DNA from: Bacteroidota bacterium
GTDB taxonomy: Bacteria; Bacteroidota; Bacteroidia; 2-12-FULL-35-15
NCBI GenBank assembly: GCA_029237775.1
Contig: JAQZBR010000004.1
Location: forward strand, 434,001-498,000
Direction: 5' to 3'
Length of the DNA: 64,000 nt
Positions 41,338 through 49,249 of the stretch are shown in pieces (positions within the stretch are counted from its first letter, which is position 1; the number at the start of each line of letters is the position of its first letter). The position numbers and the translations under genes were made by a program. The notes under the pieces were generated by a model. That model made no database searches, was not told where the DNA came from, and saw only the letters and a program-made list of their open reading frames with translations.

Positions 41338-42900
41338 TTAAATCCCGAAAACAGCCTCCGCCAACCCCACCTCATCAAATGATACAGGCAGCACACAATT
41401 TTCAACTCCGAATGATTTTAATTTTTTTTCTGTCGATTCACCGATGGCAACAACTTTTTGTTCCGGTTTCACTTTTCCTTTTTCGAAGAAAGCTTCAACG
41501 TTTGACGGGCTGGTAAAAACAAGGATCTCCGCATCAGCCGTCTTTGCGTTCTCTTTTTTCACCGTTTCGTAAACTGCAAGGTCGCTGAGTTTACTGCTAT
41601 CTTCAAATTGCTGCTGAATGGTTCTTAAACCACCTTTAGCCTGCGGAAACAGCACAGTTTCACTCCCTACACTCTTAGCAAATTTTTTACCCACTACTTT
41701 TGTATCGTTCACACTCCCTACGAAAGCGGCATTACGATTATACTTTTTTAACGTGAGCTCCGTTGATTTACCGATCGCACCAAATTTAACTTTAGGTTTT
41801 AACTCAGGATCCTGAGCAAAGAAATGTTCAACAGCATTGCTGCTCGCGAAAAACACCCAGTCGGTCTGTGGCACTTTTTCAATTGTGATCTTTTTTGTCT
41901 CGATGAAAGAAACCCCGTTTACCTTATATCCGTTACCTTCCAGCGTTTTCTTAAAGAAGGAGTCTTCATTAAGATCACGTGTAATAATTACAGAAACAGG
42001 TTTAATATTATTGAGCTGGTCAACTATCTTCTGTGCAAAACCATCTGCCGTGAATGACTCACGATAAATCCGCTTCGGCATCGCATCCCACGCATCGGAT
42101 TTTGATGTCCAGACTTTAAATTTATTGTCTTCACGAATACAGTAAACACCTAATGGCAACTGACAACCGCCATCGAACAGATTTAAGATCTTGCGTTCAA
42201 TCCCGATTGTCCCTTCCACTTTTTCTGAGGTCAGCTTATGAACGTACTGAAACAATTCATGATCGTCCTCGCGGATCTGTAATCCCAATACACCTTGCGC
42301 GGGTGCCGGGATAAATTCTTTTGGATCCAGACGAAGCACTTTAAACTCCGACAAATTGATCTTCAAGCGCTCAACACCTGCATTGGCAAGCATTATCGCA
42401 TCATATTTTTTATCACGTAATTTCTGAATCCGTGTTGGAACATTTCCGCGCAAATCTTCAATCTTAATATCACTGCGGAATGCAAGCAGTTGAGATTTTC
42501 TTCTCGCGGAAGAAGTCCCGACAACTGCATTCTTTTTAAAGGAAAACTTCAATCCGTTATCCACACTCTCTTTTCTGATCAATAATAATTCAGCAGGATC
42601 TTCCCTTTCGGACACCGCTGCTATCATTAAGCCTTGCGGGGATGTAGTCGGAAGATCTTTATGTGAATGCACAGCAAGATCAATTTCTTTATTTAAAAGA
42701 GCATCTTCGATTTCCTTTGTAAAAAACCCTTTTCCTTCAAGCTTGTCAAAACTCAGATCCTGAATGGCATCACCTTTTGTCACTATTATTTTGATCTCGG
42801 CTGTCAGGCCAAGCTTCTGAACTTTACGTAAGACGTAATTCGCCTGCCATAGAGCGAGGTCGCTGCCGCGGGAGCCGATGATTATTTTTCTGTTTTCCAT
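41338..42900 (-). CDS. hemC-hemD: Fused hydroxymethylbilane synthase and uroporphyrinogen-III synthase
   Basis: A 520-residue bifunctional haem enzyme. Residues 1 to about 300 are HemC, polymerising four porphobilinogens. KIIIGSRGSDLALWQANYV is the N-terminal signature, LAVHSHKDLPT the active-site loop, GTSSARRKSQLLAFR binds substrate, and GGCQLPLGVY holds the dipyrromethane-cofactor cysteine. Residues from about 305 to 520 are HemD, closing the ring, with the low-conservation VFFASSNAVEHFF and LVFTSPSNVEAFF segments. No linker gap or frameshift interrupts the fusion. Confidence 0.93.
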   Translation of the reverse strand: MENRKIIIGSRGSDLALWQANYVLRKVQKLGLTAEIKIIVTKGDAIQDLSFDKLEGKGFFTKEIEDALLNKEIDLAVHSHKDLPTTSPQGLMIAAVSEREDPAELLLIRKESVDNGLKFSFKKNAVVGTSSARRKSQLLAFRSDIKIEDLRGNVPTRIQKLRDKKYDAIMLANAGVERLKINLSEFKVLRLDPKEFIPAPAQGVLGLQIREDDHELFQYVHKLTSEKVEGTIGIERKILNLFDGGCQLPLGVYCIREDNKFKVWTSKSDAWDAMPKRIYRESFTADGFAQKIVDQLNNIKPVSVIITRDLNEDSFFKKTLEGNGYKVNGVSFIETKKITIEKVPQTDWVFFASSNAVEHFFAQDPELKPKVKFGAIGKSTELTLKKYNRNAAFVGSVNDTKVVGKKFAKSVGSETVLFPQAKGGLRTIQQQFEDSSKLSDLAVYETVKKENAKTADAEILVFTSPSNVEAFFEKGKVKPEQKVVAIGESTEKKLKSFGVENCVLPVSFDEVGLAEAVFGI

Positions 42901-42915
42901 TATGTGCCGTGTCTA

Positions 42916-43060
42916 GTACGCGGATGTTTATGTATTGTATTATGATGAAGAATGATATGATTTAATCTATGATTTTAACCCTTGATCTGATTTTATCATA
43001 ATTTGCCAGGCAATCATAAAATCATTTTTTATCTTAATTAATCAGGAAAGATCTGCGTAC
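42916..43060. repeat. Gene-less copy of the GxxExxY-type inverted repeat pair
   Basis: GTACGCGGAT (42916-42925) and, inverted, GTACGCAGAT (from ATCTGCGTAC at 43051-43060) match at 9 of 10 positions. They bracket about 125 bases of AT-rich DNA with several TATGAT and TTAAT units. No open frame of note lies inside. The ends equal those of element A (GTACGC then GAT). It lies in the hemA to hemCD gap. Confidence 0.55.
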
Positions 43061-43076
43061 CAATTGCTGAATATTC

Positions 43077-43098
43077 AAAAAGCCCTTTCGGGCTTCTT
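43077..43098 (-). terminator. Intrinsic terminator of hemA
   Basis: AAGCCC (43080-43085), TTTC loop, GGGCTT (43090-43095); on the minus strand the stem is followed by TTTTGA. It starts directly after the hemA stop and could also act on the plus strand. The stem is short. Confidence 0.7.
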
Positions 43099-43099
43099 T

Positions 43100-44335
43100 T
43101 TATTTCGTTTTCGCATCCTCGATCAAAATGTCTTTTGCCATTTTCATCGGGACACTAATATATTTTTTCTCCATGTAAGCAACGATCTTCTCCAGCACTT
43201 CCTTCGATTGCGAATCCATACTGCTCAGCTCTTTAGCAAACACCTCATTCATTGCCATGTCGCGAATCTCTTTCACCTTCTTCGGCACCTCACTCATTGC
43301 CAGCTCAACCTTACGCGTTTTGATGATCTGCTTGAAAGCAGAAATATTTTTTGCGATGATCACTTTACAAGCTACCATTTCCTTTTCACGTGAAAGAAGA
43401 TTTTCTTTGGCAACTTCCTGCAGGTTATTCACCGCGATGAGGTTTACATCATAATTCTTTAAGATCTCTTCATCAAGGTCGTTTGGAACTGCAAGATCGA
43501 TGACAACTTTTTTTGATTTATCGTTTCCTACAAGATTCTTATAAATCTCAGGCGTGATCACACTCTCGGCAGCACCGGTACAAGTCACTATAATATCAAA
43601 GCCTTCTGTGTAATTTACCAGTTCCGATAAAGGATAAGCTTTCCCATTCAACTCTGAAGCAAGTTTCTGAGCATTTTCAAGAGTGCGGTTAAACACAGTA
43701 AAATTAGCAAACTTGTGTTTTTTCAGGTATTTAGCCATGTTGGTGTTCGTAACACCGGACCCTATAATAAGAAAACGTGCATCCTGTTTTACGTTTAAAG
43801 CTTTCAGCTTGCGGTATGCAAGAGAAACAACGGAAACAGGATTACGCGCAATATTTGTATGGGTATAGACTTCTTTTGCTACTTCAATTGTGCTTTTAAT
43901 TGCAAGGCGGATCAGGTCACCGGTCAGGCCGAACGCATTACACTTTTCATACGCGTTGCGAACCTGCGTAATGATCTCACGCTCACCAACCACAAGGGAA
44001 TCTATGGAGGAAGCAACACTGAAAAGGTGTCCGAGAGCAGCATCTGCTTCAAAGACCTGCGCATTATTTAATGCCCAGTCTATATCAACATTGCTAAATT
44101 CCGGATTGAATGCTGCAAAAAAACCCTTTAAGAAAGGAGTATCAATAATTTTATCGGTAGAAAGAATGAACTCCACACGATTACAGGTAGAAAGAAAAAG
44201 AAGCTCTTCAATGCCTGCAGCTTGCTTTAGACCCTTAAGTCTTGATTCCGCGGCATAATCCTCAATATGAAGCCTGCCGATATCAGAAATATCAGTGGTT
44301 TTATGAGTGAATGCTATGATCTTTATGCGGTTCAA
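43100..44335 (-). CDS. hemA: Glutamyl-tRNA reductase
   Basis: This 411-residue enzyme reduces glutamyl-tRNA to glutamate 1-semialdehyde, the first haem-specific step in the C5 pathway. The catalytic cysteine lies in LLFLSTCNRVEF and the NADPH-binding Rossmann motif is LIIGSGVTNTNMA. A C-terminal helical dimerisation domain follows. The frame is open to an ATG 20 codons upstream, but family members start just before a strand like IKIIAFTHKTTDI, so the TTG at 44335-44333 is chosen. A direct-repeat operator candidate lies about 50 bases upstream. Confidence 0.93.
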   Translation of the reverse strand: MNRIKIIAFTHKTTDISDIGRLHIEDYAAESRLKGLKQAAGIEELLFLSTCNRVEFILSTDKIIDTPFLKGFFAAFNPEFSNVDIDWALNNAQVFEADAALGHLFSVASSIDSLVVGEREIITQVRNAYEKCNAFGLTGDLIRLAIKSTIEVAKEVYTHTNIARNPVSVVSLAYRKLKALNVKQDARFLIIGSGVTNTNMAKYLKKHKFANFTVFNRTLENAQKLASELNGKAYPLSELVNYTEGFDIIVTCTGAAESVITPEIYKNLVGNDKSKKVVIDLAVPNDLDEEILKNYDVNLIAVNNLQEVAKENLLSREKEMVACKVIIAKNISAFKQIIKTRKVELAMSEVPKKVKEIRDMAMNEVFAKELSSMDSQSKEVLEKIVAYMEKKYISVPMKMAKDILIEDAKTK

Positions 44336-44382
44336 GTGTCTATGTGTCTTAAGACTGCAAAATTCCGAATTTTTGACCCCTG

Positions 44383-44401
44383 AATTGTCATACAATTGTC
44401 A
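44383..44401 (-). promoter_or_regulatory. Direct repeat upstream of hemA, operator candidate
   Basis: AATTGTCA occurs twice (44383-44390 and 44394-44401), with an 11-base period, i.e. on the same face of the helix, about 50 bases upstream of the hemA start. It lies within the 329-base divergent gap between hemA and rplM. That gap otherwise holds the rplM promoter, a TAAATTCG at 44463-44470 and no gene. Confidence 0.35.
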
Positions 44402-44577
44402 GGAATCTTATTTAGAACCCTTCTAATTACATGATCTTTGTCAGGTTTTGATGAAAATTTGCTAAATTCGTAACCCTTTTGAGACTGACGGGAAATCAGG
44501 ATTTGATTTTCACAGGTAAAAAAGTATCAGATTCGCCACCTTTCTTCTTCATTTTCAACAATAAAATGTTAATTATT

Positions 44578-44607
44578 TTGCAGAAAGTAAAAAAGTGCTT
44601 ATCTTCG
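44578..44607 (+). promoter_or_regulatory. rplM-rpsI promoter
   Basis: TTG at 44578-44580 (in a TTTTG) and TATCTTCG at 44600-44607 with a 19-base spacer, a close match to the Bacteroidota housekeeping promoter with the TTcG variant of the -7 box. Transcription should begin near 44613. Confidence 0.75.
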
Positions 44608-44610
44608 CGT

Positions 44611-44632
44611 CCCATTTTTAAGGAAAAGTGGG
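44611..44632 (+). promoter_or_regulatory. Hairpin at the 5' end of the rplM transcript
   Basis: CCCATTTTT (44611-44619), loop AAGG, AAAAGTGGG (44624-44632): 9 pairs including one U-G. It starts at about the expected transcription start and lies 32 bases before the GTG start codon. It could be a ribosomal-protein leader structure or a stabilising 5' hairpin. I do not recognise it as a named family. Confidence 0.5.
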
Positions 44633-44664
44633 TTTTAAAGTATAAAATTTAATACATAAATAAA

Positions 44665-45120
44665 GTGGAAGCAATTAGTTACAAAACGGTTTCAGCAAGC
44701 AAAGAAACTGTAAGCAAGGGTTGGGTTTTGATCGATGCAGAGAACGAAGTTTTAGGTCGTTTAGCGTCAAAAGTTGCGTTTGTATTACGCGGCAAGAACA
44801 AAACTAACTTCACTCCTCACGTAGATACAGGTGATAATGTTATCATCATCAACGCTGAAAAGGTGAAATTAACAGGAAACAAATTGAACGATAAAGAATA
44901 CGTTCGTCACACCGGTCACCCGGGCGGACAGCGTTTCGCTACACCAAAAGAATTACTGGCAAAAAAGCCAACTGAAGTAATTACTATGGCAGTAGGCGGC
45001 ATGTTACCTAAAAACAAATTAGGTGATGCTTTAAGACGCAATGTATATGTATATGCAGGCGCTGAGCATCCTCATGCAGCACAACAACCAAAAGAAATCA
45101 AATTAAATTCAATTAAATAA
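44665..45120 (+). CDS. rplM: Ribosomal protein uL13
   Basis: A 151-residue large-subunit protein with GWVLIDAENEVLGRLASKVA, the HVDTGDNVIIINAEKV strand and YVRHTGHPGG, typical of L13. Translation starts at a GTG (44665). It is followed after five bases by rpsI, the standard bacterial pair, and preceded by a good promoter and a leader hairpin. Confidence 0.97.
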   Translation: MEAISYKTVSASKETVSKGWVLIDAENEVLGRLASKVAFVLRGKNKTNFTPHVDTGDNVIIINAEKVKLTGNKLNDKEYVRHTGHPGGQRFATPKELLAKKPTEVITMAVGGMLPKNKLGDALRRNVYVYAGAEHPHAAQQPKEIKLNSIK

Positions 45121-45125
45121 AAAAA

Positions 45126-45512
45126 ATGGAAGTAGTAAATACTCTTGGTAGAAGAAAAACCGCTGTAGCACGTGCATACGTGCAAAAAGGAAGTGGCGAA
45201 GTTGTAGTCAACAATAAAGATTACAAAACGTACTTCACAACAACCGTTTTACAAGGAAAAGTAATGCAAGCTTTCGCAGCGACAAAAACGCTGGGTGAGT
45301 ATGACGTGAAAATCAATGTAAAAGGGGGCGGGGTAACAGGTCAGGCAGAAGCTGTTCGTTTAGCGATTGCCCGTGCTTTAGTCGAAGTGGATGCAAATCT
45401 TAAGCCTCTGTTAAAAGCAGAAGACTTAATGACACGTAATCCTAAAATGGTTGAACGTAAGAAACCGGGTCAGAAGAAAGCCCGTAAACGTTTCCAGTTC
45501 AGTAAACGTTAA
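45126..45512 (+). CDS. rpsI: Ribosomal protein uS9
   Basis: A 128-residue small-subunit protein with the N-terminal LGRRKTAVARAYV and the lysine/arginine-rich tail GQKKARKRFQFSKR, whose C-terminal arginine reaches the P-site tRNA. Second gene of the rplM operon, 5 bases after uL13. Confidence 0.98.
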   Translation: MEVVNTLGRRKTAVARAYVQKGSGEVVVNNKDYKTYFTTTVLQGKVMQAFAATKTLGEYDVKINVKGGGVTGQAEAVRLAIARALVEVDANLKPLLKAEDLMTRNPKMVERKKPGQKKARKRFQFSKR

Positions 45513-45603
45513 TATTATTTGGTTTTGCAGATCGTTCTTTCGGTTTGCAATTCCTTATTAAGATCATCTATCAAAAAAGTATTAATCAAAAATAAAGACA
45601 TCA

Positions 45604-46470
45604 ATGTCATCAAGAACAAATTTTAACGAATTATTAGAGGCCGGATCACACTTCGGTCACTTAAAAAGAAAATGGAATCCAGCAATGGCTCCATATATCT
45701 TCACTGAAAAAAATGGTATCCATATTATTGACCTGAACAAAACCGTTGCTAAAATTGACGAAGCTGCAAACGCTTTGAAACAAATTGCAAAATCAGGAAA
45801 GAAAATTTTATTCGTTGCTACTAAAAAGCAGGCTAAAGATATCGTTGCAGATAAAGTAAAAGCAGTTAATATGCCTTACGTTACTGAGCGTTGGCCAGGC
45901 GGAATGCTTACTAATTTCGCTACTATCCGTAAAGCTGTACGTAAAATGGCTTCTATCGATAAAATGGCGACTGACGGAACATTTGATAATATTTCTAAAA
46001 AAGAAAAATTACAGATCTCCCGCGTTAGAGCAAAATTAGAAACCAATTTAGGATCTATCGCTGACCTTACACGCCTACCGGCTGCATTGTTCATCGTTGA
46101 TATTTCTAAAGAACATATCGCAGTTGCTGAGGCAAAACGCCTTAACATCCCTACTTTCGCTATCGTTGATACTAACTCTGATCCAAATGCAGTTGATTAC
46201 GCAATCCCTGCAAACGATGATGCTTCCACTTCTATCGCTTTGATCACAGGTATCATCACTAAAGCAATTGAAGAAGGTTTGGCTGAGCGTAAAGTTGATA
46301 AAGAAAACACAGCAGCTGAAGAAAAAGAAGGTGGAAAATCTTCTCGTGATGAGGCTGAGTCATTAGCTTCAGGAGCGAAATTCAAATCTTCTGATGATGA
46401 AGGTTCTGTTGGAGTTGCTAAAAAAACAGCTACTGGAACTAAAAAACCAAGAACAGGTACGAAGAAGTAA
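45604..46470 (+). CDS. rpsB: Ribosomal protein uS2 with lysine- and serine-rich C-terminal extension
   Basis: A 288-residue small-subunit protein. The uS2 core has LLEAGSHFGHLKRKWNPAMAPYIF, ERWPGGMLTNFATI and PTFAIVDTNSDPNAVDYAIPANDDA. The region after about residue 235 is an extension of charged, alanine/glycine/threonine-rich low-complexity residues ending TGTKKPRTGTKK, frequent in Bacteroidota uS2. It follows rpsI by 91 bases and is followed by a terminator-like hairpin before tsf. Confidence 0.97.
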   Translation: MSSRTNFNELLEAGSHFGHLKRKWNPAMAPYIFTEKNGIHIIDLNKTVAKIDEAANALKQIAKSGKKILFVATKKQAKDIVADKVKAVNMPYVTERWPGGMLTNFATIRKAVRKMASIDKMATDGTFDNISKKEKLQISRVRAKLETNLGSIADLTRLPAALFIVDISKEHIAVAEAKRLNIPTFAIVDTNSDPNAVDYAIPANDDASTSIALITGIITKAIEEGLAERKVDKENTAAEEKEGGKSSRDEAESLASGAKFKSSDDEGSVGVAKKTATGTKKPRTGTKK

Positions 46471-46557
46471 TTCTTTGATCCGGGTTTAAGGGGCGTAATT
46501 AGGGAACGCTTTTAATCACTAACTGTATCTTTACAGAAATAAATATTACTAACATAA

Positions 46558-46588
46558 ATATCCCGAAAGCGATTTCGGGATATTTTTT
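46558..46588 (+). terminator. Terminator-like hairpin between rpsB and tsf
   Basis: ATATCCCGAAA (46558-46568), GCGA loop, TTTCGGGATAT (46573-46583), an 11-bp perfect stem followed by five T residues. It ends 13 bases before the tsf start codon, leaving no room for a tsf promoter downstream. Confidence 0.8.
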
Positions 46589-46601
46589 AATAACATAAAA
46601 C

Positions 46602-47438
46602 ATGACAACAATGACTATCACAGCAGCTGATGTAAATAAATTAAGACAAATGACCGGTGCCGGTATGATGGATTGTAAAAAAGCATTAACTGAGGCTGGC
46701 GGAGATTTTGAAAAAGCAATCGATGAGTTGCGCAAAAAAGGACAAAAAGTTGCTGCTAACCGTGGTGACCGTGAATCCAAAGAAGGGACTGTTCTTGCTA
46801 AAGTTACTCCTGATAACAAGCGTGGTGTTGTTTTAGCGATCAACTGCGAAACAGATTTCGTTGCTATCAACGCTGAATTCGTGAAAATGGTTGGAAACGT
46901 TCTTGACATTGCAATTGAAAAGAATGCAAAAACTGCTGATGATTTAAAAGCTCTTTCTTACGATGGTAAGATCACTATCGCTGATAAATTGATCGAACAA
47001 ACAGGTGTTATCGGAGAGAAGATCGAATTAACAAAATTCGAAACTATCGAAGCTCCTTTCGTTCTTGCTTATGTTCACCCGGGTAACAAGCTTGCTAACA
47101 TCGTTGGTTTCAGCTCTCCTTCTGTGAAGCCTGAAGTTGCTAAAGATGTTGCAATGCAGGTTGCTGCAATGGCTCCTGTAGCTGTTGACAAAGGTGATGT
47201 TGATGCGGAGACTATCAAACGCGAGATCGAAGTAGGAAAAGAGCAAGCTCGTGAAGAAGGTAAACCAGAAGACATGCTTGAGAAGATCGCAATGGGTAAA
47301 TTAAATAAATTCTACAAAGAATCTACTTTACTCAACCAGGAGTTTATCAAAGACAACAAAAAAACAATCGCACAATACCTCAATGATTCTGAGAAAGGCT
47401 TAACAGTTACAGCCTTCAAACGAATCGCTTTAGGTTAA
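46602..47438 (+). CDS. tsf: Elongation factor Ts
   Basis: A 278-residue nucleotide-exchange factor regenerating EF-Tu-GTP. The N-terminal helical domain has VNKLRQMTGAGMMDCKKALTEAGGDFEKAIDELRKKG. AINCETDFVA and the coiled dimerisation region follow. The start is at 46602 or the ATG three codons later (MTITAADV). The start codon lies directly behind a terminator-like hairpin. The gene ends with its own terminator. Confidence 0.97.
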   Translation: MTTMTITAADVNKLRQMTGAGMMDCKKALTEAGGDFEKAIDELRKKGQKVAANRGDRESKEGTVLAKVTPDNKRGVVLAINCETDFVAINAEFVKMVGNVLDIAIEKNAKTADDLKALSYDGKITIADKLIEQTGVIGEKIELTKFETIEAPFVLAYVHPGNKLANIVGFSSPSVKPEVAKDVAMQVAAMAPVAVDKGDVDAETIKREIEVGKEQAREEGKPEDMLEKIAMGKLNKFYKESTLLNQEFIKDNKKTIAQYLNDSEKGLTVTAFKRIALG

Positions 47439-47453
47439 TCATTTATATTTTTA

Positions 47454-47480
47454 AAGTCCCGATCATTCGGGACTTTTTTT
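47454..47480 (+). terminator. Intrinsic terminator of tsf
   Basis: AAGTCCCGA (47454-47462), TCAT loop, TCGGGACTT (47467-47475), then a T run. Confidence 0.92.
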
Positions 47481-47550
47481 TGGCCGCAAAGCGACTTTCT
47501 ATATTTACCTGACGTTACACTTGGTGCTCATATTATAACACGTATCAATT

Positions 47551-48258
47551 ATGAAATACAAACGCATACTCCTTAAACTCAGCGGTGAATCATTGATGGG
47601 CACCAAACAATTCGGAATCGATAATGTGCGCATTGCTCAATATGCAAAACAGATCAAAGAGGTTGCAGATATGGGAGTCCAGGTTGCAATAGTTATCGGA
47701 GGTGGAAACATCTTCAGGGGAATTCAGGCGGAAGAAGGCGGAATGGACCGCGTCCATGGCGACTACATGGGTATGCTTGCAACTGTGATTAATTCAATGG
47801 CGCTTCAATCAGCTCTTGAAAAAGCGGGTGTTGAAACACGTTTACAATCTGCTATTAAAATGGAACAGATCTGCGAACCATTCATCCGCAGAAAAGCAGT
47901 AAGACACCTAGAGAAAAACCGTGTTGTTATTTTCGGTGCAGGTACGGGGAACCCTTATTTTACTACGGATACAGCAGGTACACTTCGCGCGATCGAAATT
48001 GAAGCAGATGTGGTTTTGAAGGGGACACGTGTTGACGGTATTTATACAGCAGATCCTGAAAAAGATCCAACCGCGACTAAATACGACACGATCTCTTTCG
48101 ATGAAGCATATTCAAAAGGATTAAATATTATGGATATGACGGCATTCACACTTTGTAAAGAGAATAAGCTTCCGATCATTGTGTTTGATATGAATAAAGA
48201 AGGGAACTTAAAGAGATTGATGCAGGGCGAAAAAGTAGGGACACTGGTAGACCTTTAA
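47551..48258 (+). CDS. pyrH: UMP kinase
   Basis: A 235-residue hexameric bacterial kinase phosphorylating UMP to UDP, of the amino-acid-kinase fold. [15 protein letters not shown] is at the N-terminus, [12 protein letters not shown] forms the phosphate-binding glycine loop, and [19 protein letters not shown] and the [13 protein letters not shown] segment complete the signature. The tsf terminator separates it from tsf. frr follows after 87 bases. Confidence 0.97.
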   Translation: MKYKRILLKLSGESLMGTKQFGIDNVRIAQYAKQIKEVADMGVQVAIVIGGGNIFRGIQAEEGGMDRVHGDYMGMLATVINSMALQSALEKAGVETRLQSAIKMEQICEPFIRRKAVRHLEKNRVVIFGAGTGNPYFTTDTAGTLRAIEIEADVVLKGTRVDGIYTADPEKDPTATKYDTISFDEAYSKGLNIMDMTAFTLCKENKLPIIVFDMNKEGNLKRLMQGEKVGTLVDL

Positions 48259-48294
48259 TCATTTTTCTAAGCTCAAAAGGAATAGAAAAACACT

Positions 48295-48302
48295 TATATT
48301 TG
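48295..48302 (+). promoter_or_regulatory. -7 promoter element upstream of frr
   Basis: TATATTTG fits TAnnTTTG, 43 bases upstream of the frr ATG. No clear TTG at the -33 position. Confidence 0.4.
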
Positions 48303-48345
48303 CCACGATTAATCACAGAAATCGTATTCAAAATATTTTCAAAAA

Positions 48346-48909
48346 ATGACTGAAGACATTCAATTTGTTTTAGATAACGCCAAAGAGCAGATGGACAAAG
48401 CAGTAACCCATCTTGAGTCGGAGTTGGTGAAAGTGCGTGCCGGTAAGGCGAGTCCGAGCATGCTTGAAGGCATCATGGTGGATTATTACGGAACAAAAAC
48501 TCCCTTAAACCAGGTTGCTAATATCAATACAGGTGACGCACGGACATTGATCGTTCAGCCTTGGGAAAAGTCAATGCTTACTCCTATTGAAAAAGGAATT
48601 ATGATCGCTAACCTTGGCCTTAATCCACAAAATGACGGAGTGATCATCCGTATCCTTGTTCCGGCATTAACTGAAGAGCGCAGAAAGGATCTTGTTAAGA
48701 AAGCTAAATCAGAAACTGAGAATGCCAAAGTGAGTCTTCGTACCATCCGTAAGGAAGCTATGGAAGAGCTTAAAAAACTTCAGAAGAGCGGAACACCGGA
48801 AGATATGATAAAGACAGCTGAAACGCAGGTTCAGACCATCGTTGACTCTTTTGTACTTAAGTGCGACAAACATCTTGAAGTAAAAGAAAAAGAGATCATG
48901 ACGGTCTAA
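48346..48909 (+). CDS. frr: Ribosome recycling factor
   Basis: A 187-residue factor that splits post-termination ribosomes with EF-G. The three-helix bundle residues are present in HLESELVKVRAGKASPSMLEGIMVDYYG, and RILVPALTEERRKDLVKKAK is in the usual place. Standard length. Follows pyrH, as in many bacteria, and ends with a terminator. Confidence 0.97.
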   Translation: MTEDIQFVLDNAKEQMDKAVTHLESELVKVRAGKASPSMLEGIMVDYYGTKTPLNQVANINTGDARTLIVQPWEKSMLTPIEKGIMIANLGLNPQNDGVIIRILVPALTEERRKDLVKKAKSETENAKVSLRTIRKEAMEELKKLQKSGTPEDMIKTAETQVQTIVDSFVLKCDKHLEVKEKEIMTV

Positions 48910-48930
48910 CCACTCGTTATACGATTTTTA

Positions 48931-48958
48931 AAAGGCATTCGAAAGGATGCCTTTTTTT
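48931..48958 (+). terminator. Intrinsic terminator of frr
   Basis: AAAGGCATTC (48931-48940), GAAA loop, GGATGCCTTT (48945-48954), one U-G pair, then T residues. Confidence 0.9.
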
Positions 48959-48989
48959 ATTGACAATGATTTAGTACAACTATAATTTG

Positions 48990-49059
48990 TTCCCTCCTGT
49001 CAGGAGGGTTAGGGTGGTAAGAGTGGCACCACCCATGACCCCTCCTGCAAGGAGGGGAA
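48990..49059. repeat. REP-like doublet, copy 1
   Basis: Two units facing each other. The first is a hairpin CCCTCCT-GTC-AGGAGGG followed by TTAGGGTGGT (48992-49018). The second is ACCACCC then a hairpin CCCCTCCT-GCA-AGGAGGGG (49028-49057). The GGGTGGT and ACCACCC edges point inward. The rest of the 340-base frr to 49250 gap holds the frr terminator, the hairpin at 49070 and otherwise nothing recognised. Confidence 0.75.
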
Positions 49060-49062
49060 GAC

Positions 49063-49098
49063 AAAAAAATTAACCCTCCCGTTTCCGGAAGGGTTAAA
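49063..49098 (-). terminator. Minus-strand terminator-like hairpin in a plus-strand gap
   Basis: TTAACCCTCCCG (49070-49081) and CCGGAAGGGTTAA (49085-49097) pair with one or two mismatches. In minus-strand sense the stem is followed by TTTTTTT (49069-49063). No minus-strand gene ends nearby. Confidence 0.45.
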
Positions 49099-49221
49099 CC
49101 ACATTAATCATTATCATCAAATTCCGGATGAGTATCATGAACCCCTGCATCCGTTTTAAATGACAGGCAAATTAATTTCTTTTTCGTATGATACCCAAGC
49201 CGTATTATACCGAAATCTTAC

Positions 49222-49229
49222 TAAATTTG
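49222..49229 (+). promoter_or_regulatory. -7 promoter element of the 468-residue protein gene
   Basis: TAAATTTG fits TAnnTTTG and lies 20 bases before the TTG start at 49250. No convincing -33 TTG was found. Confidence 0.45.
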
Positions 49230-49249
49230 GATACCATATAAATTAATCA

